A DNA stretch of 64,000 nt, from the NCBI GenBank assembly GCA_046331245.1, contig JAXLRH010000013.1, forward strand, positions 51,037-115,036, read 5' to 3'. The translations under genes were made by a program, and so were the position numbers. Origin of the DNA: SSF14 sp046331245 (GTDB lineage Bacteria > Actinomycetota > Acidimicrobiia > Acidimicrobiales > Microtrichaceae). Below are positions 46,787-54,529 of this stretch, one piece after another (positions within the stretch are counted from its first letter, which is position 1; every line of letters starts with the position of its first letter). The notes below the pieces were generated by a model. That model worked only from the letters and a program-made list of their open reading frames with translations. It was not told where the DNA came from and ran no database searches.

Positions 46787-47519
46787 GCCACCACGTCAGG
46801 AGTTCGGCATCGCCGAACACCTCGAGCGGCTCGATGGTGCCCCGGTTGGTGACGGCGGCGAGCAGGTCCTTCGCCGTGCCACGAGCCGCCACGGTGCCCT
46901 TGCCGTGGTCGTGCGAGATCGTGAACCCGTCGGGAGTCAGCTCGATCATCCACTCGCCGGGCACGTCGGTCGCGTGCAGGTGCAGCGAGCCCTCGCCCTT
47001 GAGGTGTTGCACGCCCGAGCTGAAGTAGGCCGACGCGGCGATGTTGCCGAGGTGCTCGTCGATGGCGTCCACGGCGACCGTCGGATCGACCGTCCACTCG
47101 GCGCCGGCCGCCTGCTCGGCGTCGATGCGGTGCACGAGGGTCTCGTGGAGCTGCCGCCGCGACCACCACGGTACACGGTTGTCGCCGCCCCACGTCCAGA
47201 TCTCGGCCTCGGTGTCGGCGTCGCGCAGGGCGGACAGCACCTGCTGCCCGCCGTCGGCGAGCCAATCGGCCCACGTGTCGGCGGTGGCGCCGGCGGACGG
47301 GAGATCGAGCTGGAGCGTCCGGGCGTCGATGCGCACCGGCGACGCGGTGCCGACGATGGCCGCCACCCACCGGTGGATGCGCCCGAGGTGTGTCGCGAGG
47401 TCGGCGACGGTCCAGTCCGGGCACGCGGGCACGGCCGCTGCCGGGTCGGCGGCGCGGAAGGCGCGCTCCATCTCGGGGAGCTCGGCGGCGAGCAGGTCGC
47501 AGTGCGTGAGGTGGTCCAT
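46764..47519 (-). CDS. Maleylpyruvate isomerase-family (DinB-type), possibly mycothiol-dependent enzyme
   Basis: A 251-residue protein of the TIGR03083 type. The N-terminal DinB-like helical bundle shows VPACPDWTVADLATHLGRIHRW, whose His residues fit the metal site, and the middle has VPWWSRRQLHETLVHRIDAE with the other conserved His. A C-terminal SCP2-like domain (HDHGKGTVAARGTAKDLLAAV) completes the fold. Members transfer or isomerise thiol adducts with mycothiol, and the mshD-like gene in this window fits. The ATG is at 47519, directly after the end of the L,D-transpeptidase homology. Confidence 0.85.
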   Translation of the reverse strand: MDHLTHCDLLAAELPEMERAFRAADPAAAVPACPDWTVADLATHLGRIHRWVAAIVGTASPVRIDARTLQLDLPSAGATADTWADWLADGGQQVLSALRDADTEAEIWTWGGDNRVPWWSRRQLHETLVHRIDAEQAAGAEWTVDPTVAVDAIDEHLGNIAASAYFSSGVQHLKGEGSLHLHATDVPGEWMIELTPDGFTISHDHGKGTVAARGTAKDLLAAVTNRGTIEPLEVFGDAELLTWWLKNSALE

Positions 47520-48187
47520 CGCTGGGGAACCGCGACGACGGTGGTGCCGAGCGGCGCCCACATGAACAGGTACACGGCGTCGGGCGGGTTCTGGCGCACG
47601 CACCCGTGCGAGCGCGGGTAACCGAGCTCGGCGGCCGACTGCAGCGGGGTGCCGTTGGCCCGCACCGGGATGGTGTGGAACCCGATCGACAGGTTGCGAC
47701 CGCGGGCGAAGCGCACCATGTACTCCATGCGCACCGACCCCGACGTGGTGAACCGGCTCTTGCTGAACACGTGGTAGGTGCCGAACTTGGGGAGGCCACG
47801 ACGGCCGGACACCAGGTACGTCTTGGTGACCGACTCGTCGCCCTCGACGAGCCAGACGCGCTGGGCGCTGTTGGAGTAGACGATGCGGCGACCGCTGCCG
47901 GAGTTGGCCGGGACCGGCGGACCGAGGATGAGGCGGAAGAACGCGAGCAGCTGCTCGGGGGTGACGTCGGGCCCGATGCCGGGGAACATCTGCTGCAGCG
48001 GCGTGAGCGCCGGGGGAGCGGGCGGCGCCGGAGGCGGGGGCACCGTCGTGGGCACGGTCGTCGACGGGTCGACCGTGGTGGTGGTCTGCGCGGACGCGGT
48101 GGGCGCCCACGCGGTGCCGAGTGAGGCGAGCGCGAGCAGCGCGGCGAGCGCGATGGTGACGAGCGTGCGTGACCGGGGGGAAGCCAT
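46946..48187 (-). CDS. L,D-transpeptidase (YkuD domain), stop codon missing as read
   Basis: Exported peptidoglycan cross-linking enzyme. A signal peptide (LVTIALAALLALASLGTAWA) is followed by a Thr/Pro-rich linker and the YkuD domain with IVYSNSAQRVWLVE, SIGFHTIP and the catalytic motif SHGCVRQNPPDAVYLF. Homology ends near APLGTTVVAVP at about 47525, exactly where the next gene begins. No stop occurs there (CAG instead of an expected TAG-like codon), and the open frame runs on to 46946 through the DinB-type gene in another frame, so the last 190 or so residues are almost certainly not real. The true product would be about 220 residues. ATG 48187 is six bases after TAGCGT (minus strand, 48194-48199). 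Confidence 0.75.
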   Translation of the reverse strand: MASPRSRTLVTIALAALLALASLGTAWAPTASAQTTTTVDPSTTVPTTVPPPPAPPAPPALTPLQQMFPGIGPDVTPEQLLAFFRLILGPPVPANSGSGRRIVYSNSAQRVWLVEGDESVTKTYLVSGRRGLPKFGTYHVFSKSRFTTSGSVRMEYMVRFARGRNLSIGFHTIPVRANGTPLQSAAELGYPRSHGCVRQNPPDAVYLFMWAPLGTTVVAVPQRWTTSRTATCSPPSSPRWSAPSAPPTRQRPCPRARTGPSPTSRHTSGASTGGWRPSSAPRRRCASTPGRSSSISRPPAPPPTRGPIGSPTAGSRCCPPCATPTPRPRSGRGAATTVYRGGRGGSSTRPSCTASTPSRRPAPSGRSIRRSPWTPSTSTSATSPRRPTSARACNTSRARARCTCTRPTCPASG

Positions 48188-48232
48188 CGGCACACGCTAC
48201 CGACGGCGATGTCGGCGACGGATGATCCCCCG

Positions 48233-49495
48233 TCAGCCGAACAGCCGGCTGATCGTGAAGATGACGAGGCCGGCGAGGCCGCCGACGACCGAGCCGTTGA
48301 TGCGGATGATCTGCAGGTCGCGACCGAGGAGCAGCTCGACGCGCGTCGACGTCTCGGTGGCGTCCCACCGCTGCACGGTGGTCTCCACGAACCCCGCCAC
48401 CTCGTCGCCGTACCGCTCGGCGAGCACGCTGACGATCTCGACGGCGGCCGCGTCGACGCGCGCCGTGAGCGCCGCGTCGTGGGTGAGGGCGTGCGCCAAC
48501 GCCTGCGCGGCGACCGTGAGCCGGGTTCGCAGCGTCGAGGCCGGGTCGGTCGACTGGGCGACGATGTTGTCCTGCACGCTCGACCACAGCTCCATCGCCC
48601 ACTCCCGCAGCGCCGGGTGCGAGAGCAGGTCGTCCTTGATCTGGTTCGCCCGCTCGGCGAGCTCGGGTGACTCGCTCAGGCGGACCGCGAGGTCGGCGAC
48701 CTTCGCGTCGACGTGACGACGAACCTCGTGGTCGGGGTTCGACCGCACCTCGCGGAGGAAGGCGTTGACGCCGGAGTAGATCTTGTCGAACACCCGGTCG
48801 TCGACGGCGTCGGGCACCCACCACGGCGACTCGAGCTCGAAGCGGCGGCGGAGGATCGGCCGCTGGTCGGCCAGCATGTCGGCGACGGCCTTCAGCGTGG
48901 CGTCGAGCAGCTGGTGGTGCCGGCCGTCCTCGGTGACGATGTCGAGCACCTGTCCGGCGATGGGCGCGACGTCGACGGCGCGCAGCCGGCCCAGCACGTC
49001 GGTGGTGAGCAGGTCGCTCACCTCGTCGTCGTCGAGGAGACGGATCGCCGTCGCCGCGAGGGACCCGGCCTTCTCCGCTGCGAGCGCCGCGTTGGCGGGC
49101 TCGCGCAACCACTCGGCGAGGCGGGCGCTCACGCTGATGGTCGACAGGCGCTCGGCGAGCACCTCCGGAGCGAGGAAGCTCGACTTCACGAAGCTGCCGA
49201 AGGTTCGACCGAGCTGGTCCTTCCGGTTGGGCAGGATCGCAGTGTGGGGGATCGGGATGCCGAGCGGGTGGCGGAAGAGCGCAGTGACGGCGAACCAGTC
49301 GGCGATGCCGCCGACCATGGCCGCCTCGGCCGTCGCCCGGACGTAGCCCCACGCGCTCGAACGCGACTCGAGGATGCGGGCCACCACGAACACGACGGTG
49401 GCGCCCAGCAGCACCAGCGAGGCCGTGCGCTTCATCGCCCGGATCTCGCCGAGACGCCCGCGATCGTCCTCGGTGAGCTCGAAGGAGGGACCCAT
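48233..49495 (-). CDS. DUF445 family membrane protein
   Basis: A 420-residue protein with one membrane helix near the N-terminus (ASLVLLGATVVFVVARIL), the family motif EAAMVGGIADWFAVTALFRHPLGIPIPHT (quoted by its parts), a long helical cytoplasmic or periplasmic region, and a C-terminal helix (INGSVVGGLAGLVIFTI). This is the DUF445/YjiN layout; the function is unknown. The ATG at 49495 is ten bases after TAGGCT (minus strand, 49506-49511). It is divergent from ygfZ, with 15 bases between start codons. Confidence 0.88.
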   Translation of the reverse strand: MGPSFELTEDDRGRLGEIRAMKRTASLVLLGATVVFVVARILESRSSAWGYVRATAEAAMVGGIADWFAVTALFRHPLGIPIPHTAILPNRKDQLGRTFGSFVKSSFLAPEVLAERLSTISVSARLAEWLREPANAALAAEKAGSLAATAIRLLDDDEVSDLLTTDVLGRLRAVDVAPIAGQVLDIVTEDGRHHQLLDATLKAVADMLADQRPILRRRFELESPWWVPDAVDDRVFDKIYSGVNAFLREVRSNPDHEVRRHVDAKVADLAVRLSESPELAERANQIKDDLLSHPALREWAMELWSSVQDNIVAQSTDPASTLRTRLTVAAQALAHALTHDAALTARVDAAAVEIVSVLAERYGDEVAGFVETTVQRWDATETSTRVELLLGRDLQIIRINGSVVGGLAGLVIFTISRLFG

Positions 49496-49510
49496 GGGAG
49501 ACTGCAGCCT

Positions 49511-50353
49511 ATGGGACACGTGATCGGTGCATGGTTCGAGCGCGACGTCGTCGCGGTGACGGGGAAGGACGCAGCCGGGTTCCTCCAGGGTCAGCTGAGC
49601 CAGGACGTCGCCGCGCTGCCGGTCGGTGGTTCGGCGTGGTCGCTGCTCCTCCAGCCCACGGGCCGGTTGGTCGCGTGGCTGCGGGTGACCCGTGACGGCG
49701 AGGCCTCGTTCCGCCTCGACGTCGCCGCCGGCTGGGCCGAGGCCGTCGTCGAGCGCCTGTCCCGGTTCAAGATCCGCGTCGACGTGGAGATGACCGAGGT
49801 CGACGGCGGCCGGATGCTGTCGGTGCGGGGCGTCGACGCCGTCACGGCCGGCGCGGTGGACCCACTCCCGGCGCCGGGTTCGTCGGTCGGCGTGGTCGGG
49901 TACGACCTCGTGGGCGCCGACGCGATCGAGCCGGACGGCATCGTGATCGACGCCGACAGCGTCGAGGAGCACCGCGTGCGGCACGGCGTTCCGGAGATGG
50001 GCGCCGAGCTCGACGACACGGTGATTCCCGCCGAGATGGGCACGTGGTTCGTCGAGGAGTCCGTGAGCTGGACGAAGGGGTGCTACACGGGCCAGGAGCT
50101 CGTGGCCCGCGTCGACTCCCGCGGCTCCAACACGCCGCGCCGCCTGAGGGCGGTGGAGCTCACGGGCGCGGCCTCGCCCGGCGCGGAGCTCGTCGACGCC
50201 GCCGGAGAAACGGTGGGCCGTCTCACCAGCGTGTTCGGCACCGCCGGCCTGGCCGTGGTGAAGCGCTCCGTCGAGCCGCCGGCGACCGTGACGGTGGCCG
50301 GCCACGAGGCCGTGGTGCGCGAGCTCGTCAGCGGGTCGGCACCCACACCGTGA
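49511..50353 (+). CDS. ygfZ: YgfZ-type folate-binding Fe-S cluster protein
   Basis: A 280-residue tetrahydrofolate-binding protein of the YgfZ/GcvT-like family that helps assembly or repair of Fe-S clusters. The diagnostic motif K-G-C-Y-x-G-Q-E is present (WTKGCYTGQELVAR, Cys about residue 196). The N-terminal part (VVAVTGKDAAGFLQGQLSQD) matches the GcvT fold. Its 3' end overlaps the convergent histidine kinase by 26 bases. Confidence 0.9.
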   Translation: MGHVIGAWFERDVVAVTGKDAAGFLQGQLSQDVAALPVGGSAWSLLLQPTGRLVAWLRVTRDGEASFRLDVAAGWAEAVVERLSRFKIRVDVEMTEVDGGRMLSVRGVDAVTAGAVDPLPAPGSSVGVVGYDLVGADAIEPDGIVIDADSVEEHRVRHGVPEMGAELDDTVIPAEMGTWFVEESVSWTKGCYTGQELVARVDSRGSNTPRRLRAVELTGAASPGAELVDAAGETVGRLTSVFGTAGLAVVKRSVEPPATVTVAGHEAVVRELVSGSAPTP

Positions 50354-51713
50354 ACGTGGTGCCCGTGCCGGGCACCGATGCGACGGCCACCGCGCCGCCC
50401 ATGCCGTCCACCAGCTCCTTCACGATGGCGAGCCCGAGCCCCGAGCCCGACTCCCTCGGAGCGACGCGGCTCTGCGCCTGGTAGAGCCGTTCGAACACGT
50501 GGGGGAGGTCGGCGGGATCGATGCCCGGCCCGTCGTCGGCGACGTCGATGGCGACGCCCTGCCGACCGTCGGCGCCGGTCTCCGGTCGCGTGCGCACCCA
50601 CACGGCCGACCGGGCGAACTTCAGCGAGTTGGAGCTGAGGTTGCCCACCACCTGTGTGAGTCGGTCGGCGTCCACGTGCACCACGGGATCGAGGTCGTTC
50701 GCCACGCGAACGTCGAGCCCGGCGGCGGCCGCCTCCGGGCCGATGCGTCGTACCGCCGCGCCGATCACCTCGCCGAGACGGGTGTCGGCCATGCGGAACC
50801 CGAACTGCCGGGCGTCGAGCTTCGCGAGGTCGAGCAGATCGGCGACGAGGCGCTCGAGCCGCTGCGACTCGGTCACGATGACGGCGGCCGACGCCTGGGG
50901 ATCGCCGCCGACGCCGTCGGCGATGGCCTCGGCGTAGCCGCGTATCGAGGTGAGCGGCGTGCGGAGGTCGTGGGAGACCGACATCAGGAACTGGTGCTCG
51001 AGGAGGCGCGACCGCTCCAGCTCGCCGGCCATCGAGTTGATGGCCAGCGCCAGCGACGCGAGCTCGTCGTGTGCACCGGACGGCTGGGGGAGCCGCGCTG
51101 CGAGGTCGCCGCCGGCGATGCGCTGCGTGGCGTCGACGGCGCGCCGTACAGGGCCGGACAGCCGCCGGCCGAGCACGATCGACACGCCCACTCCCAGGAG
51201 GACGGCGACGGCCGCGCTGACGAGCAGCCAGCGCAGCGCCGGCCCGATGATCGCCTCGCGGGTGTCGGTGACGAGGGCGACGGTGGAGCTGCCGTTCGCG
51301 TTCGCCCGTGCGGCCGCGGCCCACAGGCGGTTGCCGCGGACACCGCTGATCGTGGTGCCGCGCCGCAGTGCGTCGACGTCGAACCCGGTGTTGGCGACCC
51401 ACAGCGGCACGGCGCCGACGAGCTGGCCGGTGCGCGTGATGCGCAGCTGGGCGACGCCGCTGAGGCCGAGCACCTTGACGAGCTTCGCCTGCGTGTCGGT
51501 CGGCGCGGTGGTGGGGGTGCCGGTCCCGGCGCCGGCCGGGCGCTGACGGTCGAGGTTCGGCACCAGGTCGGCGATCGCGTCCGCTCGCTGCTCCAGCGTG
51601 CCGAGCTCCTTCGCCCGTCCGGCGACGCGGGTGGCCACGAGCGTGCCGAGCCCGGCGAGGAGCATCGTGCCGATGACCACGCCGACGATCGCGACGGTGA
51701 TGCGCCGGCTCAT
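50328..51713 (-). CDS. Two-component sensor histidine kinase
   Basis: A 461-residue membrane kinase: N-terminal helix (VAIVGVVIGTMLLAGLGTLVA), extracytoplasmic sensor loop of about 130 residues with a Pro/Thr-rich segment, second helix, HAMP domain (RRLSGPVRRAVDATQRIAGGD), HisKA with the phospho-acceptor His in SVSHDLRTPLTSIRGYAEAI, and an ATPase domain with NLSSNSLKFA, DDGPGID and GSGLGLAIVKELV. The signal it senses is unknown. The response regulator gene is upstream with nine bases between, so they form a pair. Confidence 0.93.
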   Translation of the reverse strand: MSRRITVAIVGVVIGTMLLAGLGTLVATRVAGRAKELGTLEQRADAIADLVPNLDRQRPAGAGTGTPTTAPTDTQAKLVKVLGLSGVAQLRITRTGQLVGAVPLWVANTGFDVDALRRGTTISGVRGNRLWAAAARANANGSSTVALVTDTREAIIGPALRWLLVSAAVAVLLGVGVSIVLGRRLSGPVRRAVDATQRIAGGDLAARLPQPSGAHDELASLALAINSMAGELERSRLLEHQFLMSVSHDLRTPLTSIRGYAEAIADGVGGDPQASAAVIVTESQRLERLVADLLDLAKLDARQFGFRMADTRLGEVIGAAVRRIGPEAAAAGLDVRVANDLDPVVHVDADRLTQVVGNLSSNSLKFARSAVWVRTRPETGADGRQGVAIDVADDGPGIDPADLPHVFERLYQAQSRVAPRESGSGLGLAIVKELVDGMGGAVAVASVPGTGTTFTVWVPTR

Positions 51714-51722
51714 CGGTCGACC

Positions 51723-52406
51723 TCAGTCGAGGCGGTAGCCAACGCCCCACACCGTCTCGAGGGGGAACCCGTCGCCGAGCTTCCGCCGGAGCTGACGGAC
51801 GTGCACGTCGACGGTGCGGTCGTCGCCGATCCACCCGTCGCCCCACACCCCGTCCAGCAGCTGCCGCCGCGAGAGCGCCAGCCCGGTGTTGGCGGCGAGG
51901 TACGCGAGCAGGTCGAATTCCCGGGTCGCGAGCGCGACGGGGGTGCCCTCGACGCGGGCCTCGCGCCGGCCGAGGTCCACCTCGACGGCGCCGACCGAGA
52001 TCACCGTCGGCGCGGCGGGCGCCGGCGCCGCGGTGCGCCGCAGGATCGCCTTCACGCGGGCGACGATCTCCCGCGGCGAGAACGGCTTGGTGACGTAGTC
52101 GTCGGCCCCCATCTCGAGGCCGAGCACGCGGTCGATCTCGGAGTCGCGGGCCGTGAGCATGAGCACCGCCACCGAGGCGTCGTCGGCGCGCAGCCGGCGG
52201 CAGACCTCGAGGCCGTCGACCTCGCCGGGGAGGCCGACGTCGAGGATCACGAGCCGCGGGGAGCGCTCGGCGATGGTGCGCAGCCCGGACTCCCCGTCGT
52301 TGCAGAGGAACACCCGGTAGCCGTCGCGACGCAGGTACATGTCGAGCAGGTCGGCGATGTTCGGGTCGTCCTCGACGACCACGATCGTCACCTCGGGCTC
52401 GGCCAT
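51723..52406 (-). CDS. OmpR/PhoB-type response regulator
   Basis: A 227-residue DNA-binding response regulator. The receiver domain has VVEDDPNIADLL, the phospho-accepting Asp in LVILDVGLPG and the Lys of YVTKPFSPRE; the C-terminal winged helix has REFDLLAYLAANTGLALSRR and TVDVHVRQLRRKLG. It is paired with the kinase downstream. The ATG at 52406 is six bases after TAGCAA (minus strand, 52413-52418). The promoter lies back to back with that of the J-domain gene. Confidence 0.95.
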   Translation of the reverse strand: MAEPEVTIVVVEDDPNIADLLDMYLRRDGYRVFLCNDGESGLRTIAERSPRLVILDVGLPGEVDGLEVCRRLRADDASVAVLMLTARDSEIDRVLGLEMGADDYVTKPFSPREIVARVKAILRRTAAPAPAAPTVISVGAVEVDLGRREARVEGTPVALATREFDLLAYLAANTGLALSRRQLLDGVWGDGWIGDDRTVDVHVRQLRRKLGDGFPLETVWGVGYRLD

Positions 52407-52412
52407 GGGCCA

Positions 52413-52434
52413 TTGCTACCACTCGCCGTAGCAT
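52413..52434. promoter_or_regulatory. Divergent -10 elements for the response regulator and the J-domain gene
   Basis: TTGCTA (TAGCAA on the minus strand, 52413-52418) serves the regulator leftward and TAGCAT (52429-52434) the J-domain gene rightward. The two start codons are only 36 bases apart and neither has a ribosome-binding site. Confidence 0.45.
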
Positions 52435-52441
52435 GGCGTTC

Positions 52442-53017
52442 GTGACCCACTACGAGGTGCTCGGCGTCGGTCGACGGGCGTCAGCGGACGAGATCCGGCG
52501 CGCCTACCTCGACGCCGCGCGTCGCTCGCACCCCGATGTCGCCGGTGCGGCCGGCGACGCCACCATGCGCGATCTCAACTCCGCGTGGGCCGTGCTGGGC
52601 GATGCCGAGGCTCGACGTGCGTACGACCTCAGCCTGCCCGACGGGCCCGCCGCCCCGCCCCGGGTCGACATCAACCGTCCCGTCGACCGGCCGTTCGTCC
52701 CGTACCACGCCGAGGACGAGGACGACGACGACACGTGGCGCTACGTCGACGACGAGACCGACCCGGAGACGGCGCCGGGCGCCGCGCTCCAGCTGGGGCC
52801 GATGGTGGTGGTCGCCGTCGGGCTGGCGCTGGTCGGTGCCGGGCTCGTCACCCGTGCGGCTCCGCTGGCCGCGCTCGGCGGGGTGGCGGTGGGCGTGGGG
52901 CTCGTGGCCTTCCTCGTCGTGCCGTTGATGGTCATGGCGCGGGCCAGCACCGTGGAGCACCGTCGGGAGCGCGATCGCGACGCCGCCCGCCGTAATCGTC
53001 GACCGCCTCGCGCCTGA
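52442..53017 (+). CDS. J-domain protein with two membrane segments
   Basis: A 191-residue DnaJ-like protein. The N-terminal J domain (THYEVLGVGRRASADEIRRA, HPD at ARRSHPDVAG) should stimulate an Hsp70. There is no Gly/Phe or zinc region; instead an acidic linker (AEDEDDDDTWRYVDDETD) leads to two hydrophobic helices (PMVVVAVGLALVGAGLV, VGVGLVAFLVVPLMVMA) and a basic tail, so it is probably a membrane-tethered co-chaperone. GTG 52442 is preferred to ATG 52433 because the latter lies inside the TAGCAT -10 element, and the J domain then starts at once. Confidence 0.8.
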   Translation: MTHYEVLGVGRRASADEIRRAYLDAARRSHPDVAGAAGDATMRDLNSAWAVLGDAEARRAYDLSLPDGPAAPPRVDINRPVDRPFVPYHAEDEDDDDTWRYVDDETDPETAPGAALQLGPMVVVAVGLALVGAGLVTRAAPLAALGGVAVGVGLVAFLVVPLMVMARASTVEHRRERDRDAARRNRRPPRA

Positions 53018-53038
53018 GCCGCGCTACCGTTCCGCGCC

Positions 53039-53824
53039 ATGGCGACCTACCTCGACCGCATCGTCGCGCACCACCGCGAGCGCGCCGCGGCCGACACCCG
53101 TTCGCTCGACGGCCTGATCGCCGACTGCGCCGATCTGCCGCCGGCGCGTGGCTTCGCCGCCGCGCTGGCGACGGGCTCCCACCTGGCGGTCGTGGCCGAG
53201 GTGAAGCGGCGTTCGCCCTCGAAGGGCGACCTCTTCGCCGACCTCGATCCCGCCGAGCTCGCCGGCACGTACGAGGCGGGCGGCGCCTCGTGCCTCTCGG
53301 TGCTCACCGACGTCGACCACTTCGGTGGCTCGGTCGCCGATCTGCAGGCGGCGCGGGCCGCCGTGAGCCTGCCGGTGATCCGGAAGGACTTCACGGTGTC
53401 GGCCCTCGACGTGTGCGACGCCCGACTGATGGGCGCCGACGCGGTGCTGCTCATCGTGGCGGCGCTGAGCGACGACGAGCTCGCCGAGTTCTCGGCGCTC
53501 GCCGCCCGCCTGGGCCTCGACGCCCTCGTCGAGACCCACGACGAGGCCGAGGTGGAACGGGCGCTCGCACACACCGCCGGCACGCTCATCGGCGTGAACC
53601 AGCGCGACCTCGTGACCTTCGAGGTCGACCAGGAACGAGCGGTCCGCGTGGCGCAGTCGATCCCCGCCGCGGCCGTGAAGGTGGCCGAGTCGGGCGTGCG
53701 CGGACCCGCCGACGCCGTCGCCCTGGCGGCCGCCGGGTACGACGCCGTGCTGGTGGGGGAGCACCTCGTCACCTCGGGCGATCCGGCCGGGGCCATCGCC
53801 TCGCTGCGGGTACCCCGAAGGTAG
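53039..53824 (+). CDS. trpC: Indole-3-glycerol phosphate synthase
   Basis: A 261-residue TIM-barrel enzyme of tryptophan synthesis, monofunctional. AEVKRRSPSKGDLF has the catalytic Glu and Lys, followed by CLSVLTDVDHFGG, VIRKDFTVSALDV, VNQRDLVTFEVD and AESGVRGPADAV. ATG 53039 is eight bases after TACCGT (53025-53030), fitting a leaderless start of the trpCFBA unit. trpF follows after ten bases, with its own TAGGTT element at 53822-53827. Confidence 0.95.
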   Translation: MATYLDRIVAHHRERAAADTRSLDGLIADCADLPPARGFAAALATGSHLAVVAEVKRRSPSKGDLFADLDPAELAGTYEAGGASCLSVLTDVDHFGGSVADLQAARAAVSLPVIRKDFTVSALDVCDARLMGADAVLLIVAALSDDELAEFSALAARLGLDALVETHDEAEVERALAHTAGTLIGVNQRDLVTFEVDQERAVRVAQSIPAAAVKVAESGVRGPADAVALAAAGYDAVLVGEHLVTSGDPAGAIASLRVPRR

Positions 53825-53834
53825 GTTGGGCGCC

Positions 53835-54500
53835 ATGTGGGTGAAGATCTGTGGCATCACGAACGAGGAGGACGCGCTCATGGCGGTCGCCCTCGGGGCG
53901 GACGCCATCGGCTTCGTCTTCGCGCCGTCGCCGCGGCAGGTCACCGTGGGCACGGCCCGCGACATCGCCCGCCGGCTGCCGCCCGAGATCCTCACCGTCG
54001 GCGTCTTCCGCGACCAGGACCCGCGCTTCGTGTCCAGGACGGTGCTCGAGGCCGGCCTCCGCGGCGTGCAGTTGCACGGTCACGAGAGCCCGGCCATGGC
54101 GGCGGAGCTCTCGCCCCGTCCGCAGACGTTGATCGTGGCGTTCGCCGCCGGCTCGCCCGCCATCGACCGCTTCGACGAGTACGGCGCCGACGCCATGCTG
54201 CTCGACGCCGCCAGCCCGGGCGGCGGCAAGGTGTTCGACTGGGACCTCGTCGACTCGATCCCCGACAACCGCCGCCTCATCCTCGCCGGCGGCCTGACGC
54301 CCGACAACGTGGGCGCTGCCGTGGCCCGGGTCAACCCGTGGGGCGTCGACGTGTCCAGCGGCGTCGAGTCGTCGCCGGGACAGAAGGATCCGCGCCTCGT
54401 GCAGGCCTTCATCCGGGCTGCGTTGGCCGCCGAGCCGGCGGCGTACGCTTCGGAGAGTGCCGGCGAGCCGTTCGACTGGCACGAGGCCGGCGACCTCTGA
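53835..54500 (+). CDS. trpF: Phosphoribosylanthranilate isomerase
   Basis: A 221-residue TIM-barrel enzyme. MWVKICGITNEEDALMAV has the catalytic Cys, then GFVFAPSPRQV, VQLHGHESP, a catalytic Asp in LLDAASPGGGKVFDWDL, and LAGGLTPDNV and VDVSSGVESSPGQKD for phosphate binding. Actinobacteria often lack trpF and use bifunctional PriA, so a separate trpF together with hisA suggests that the two roles are split here. ATG 53835 is seven bases after TAGGTT. Confidence 0.93.
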   Translation: MWVKICGITNEEDALMAVALGADAIGFVFAPSPRQVTVGTARDIARRLPPEILTVGVFRDQDPRFVSRTVLEAGLRGVQLHGHESPAMAAELSPRPQTLIVAFAAGSPAIDRFDEYGADAMLLDAASPGGGKVFDWDLVDSIPDNRRLILAGGLTPDNVGAAVARVNPWGVDVSSGVESSPGQKDPRLVQAFIRAALAAEPAAYASESAGEPFDWHEAGDL

Positions 54501-54529
54501 CACCGTCGGTGTCGGAGAAGGAGATCCCC

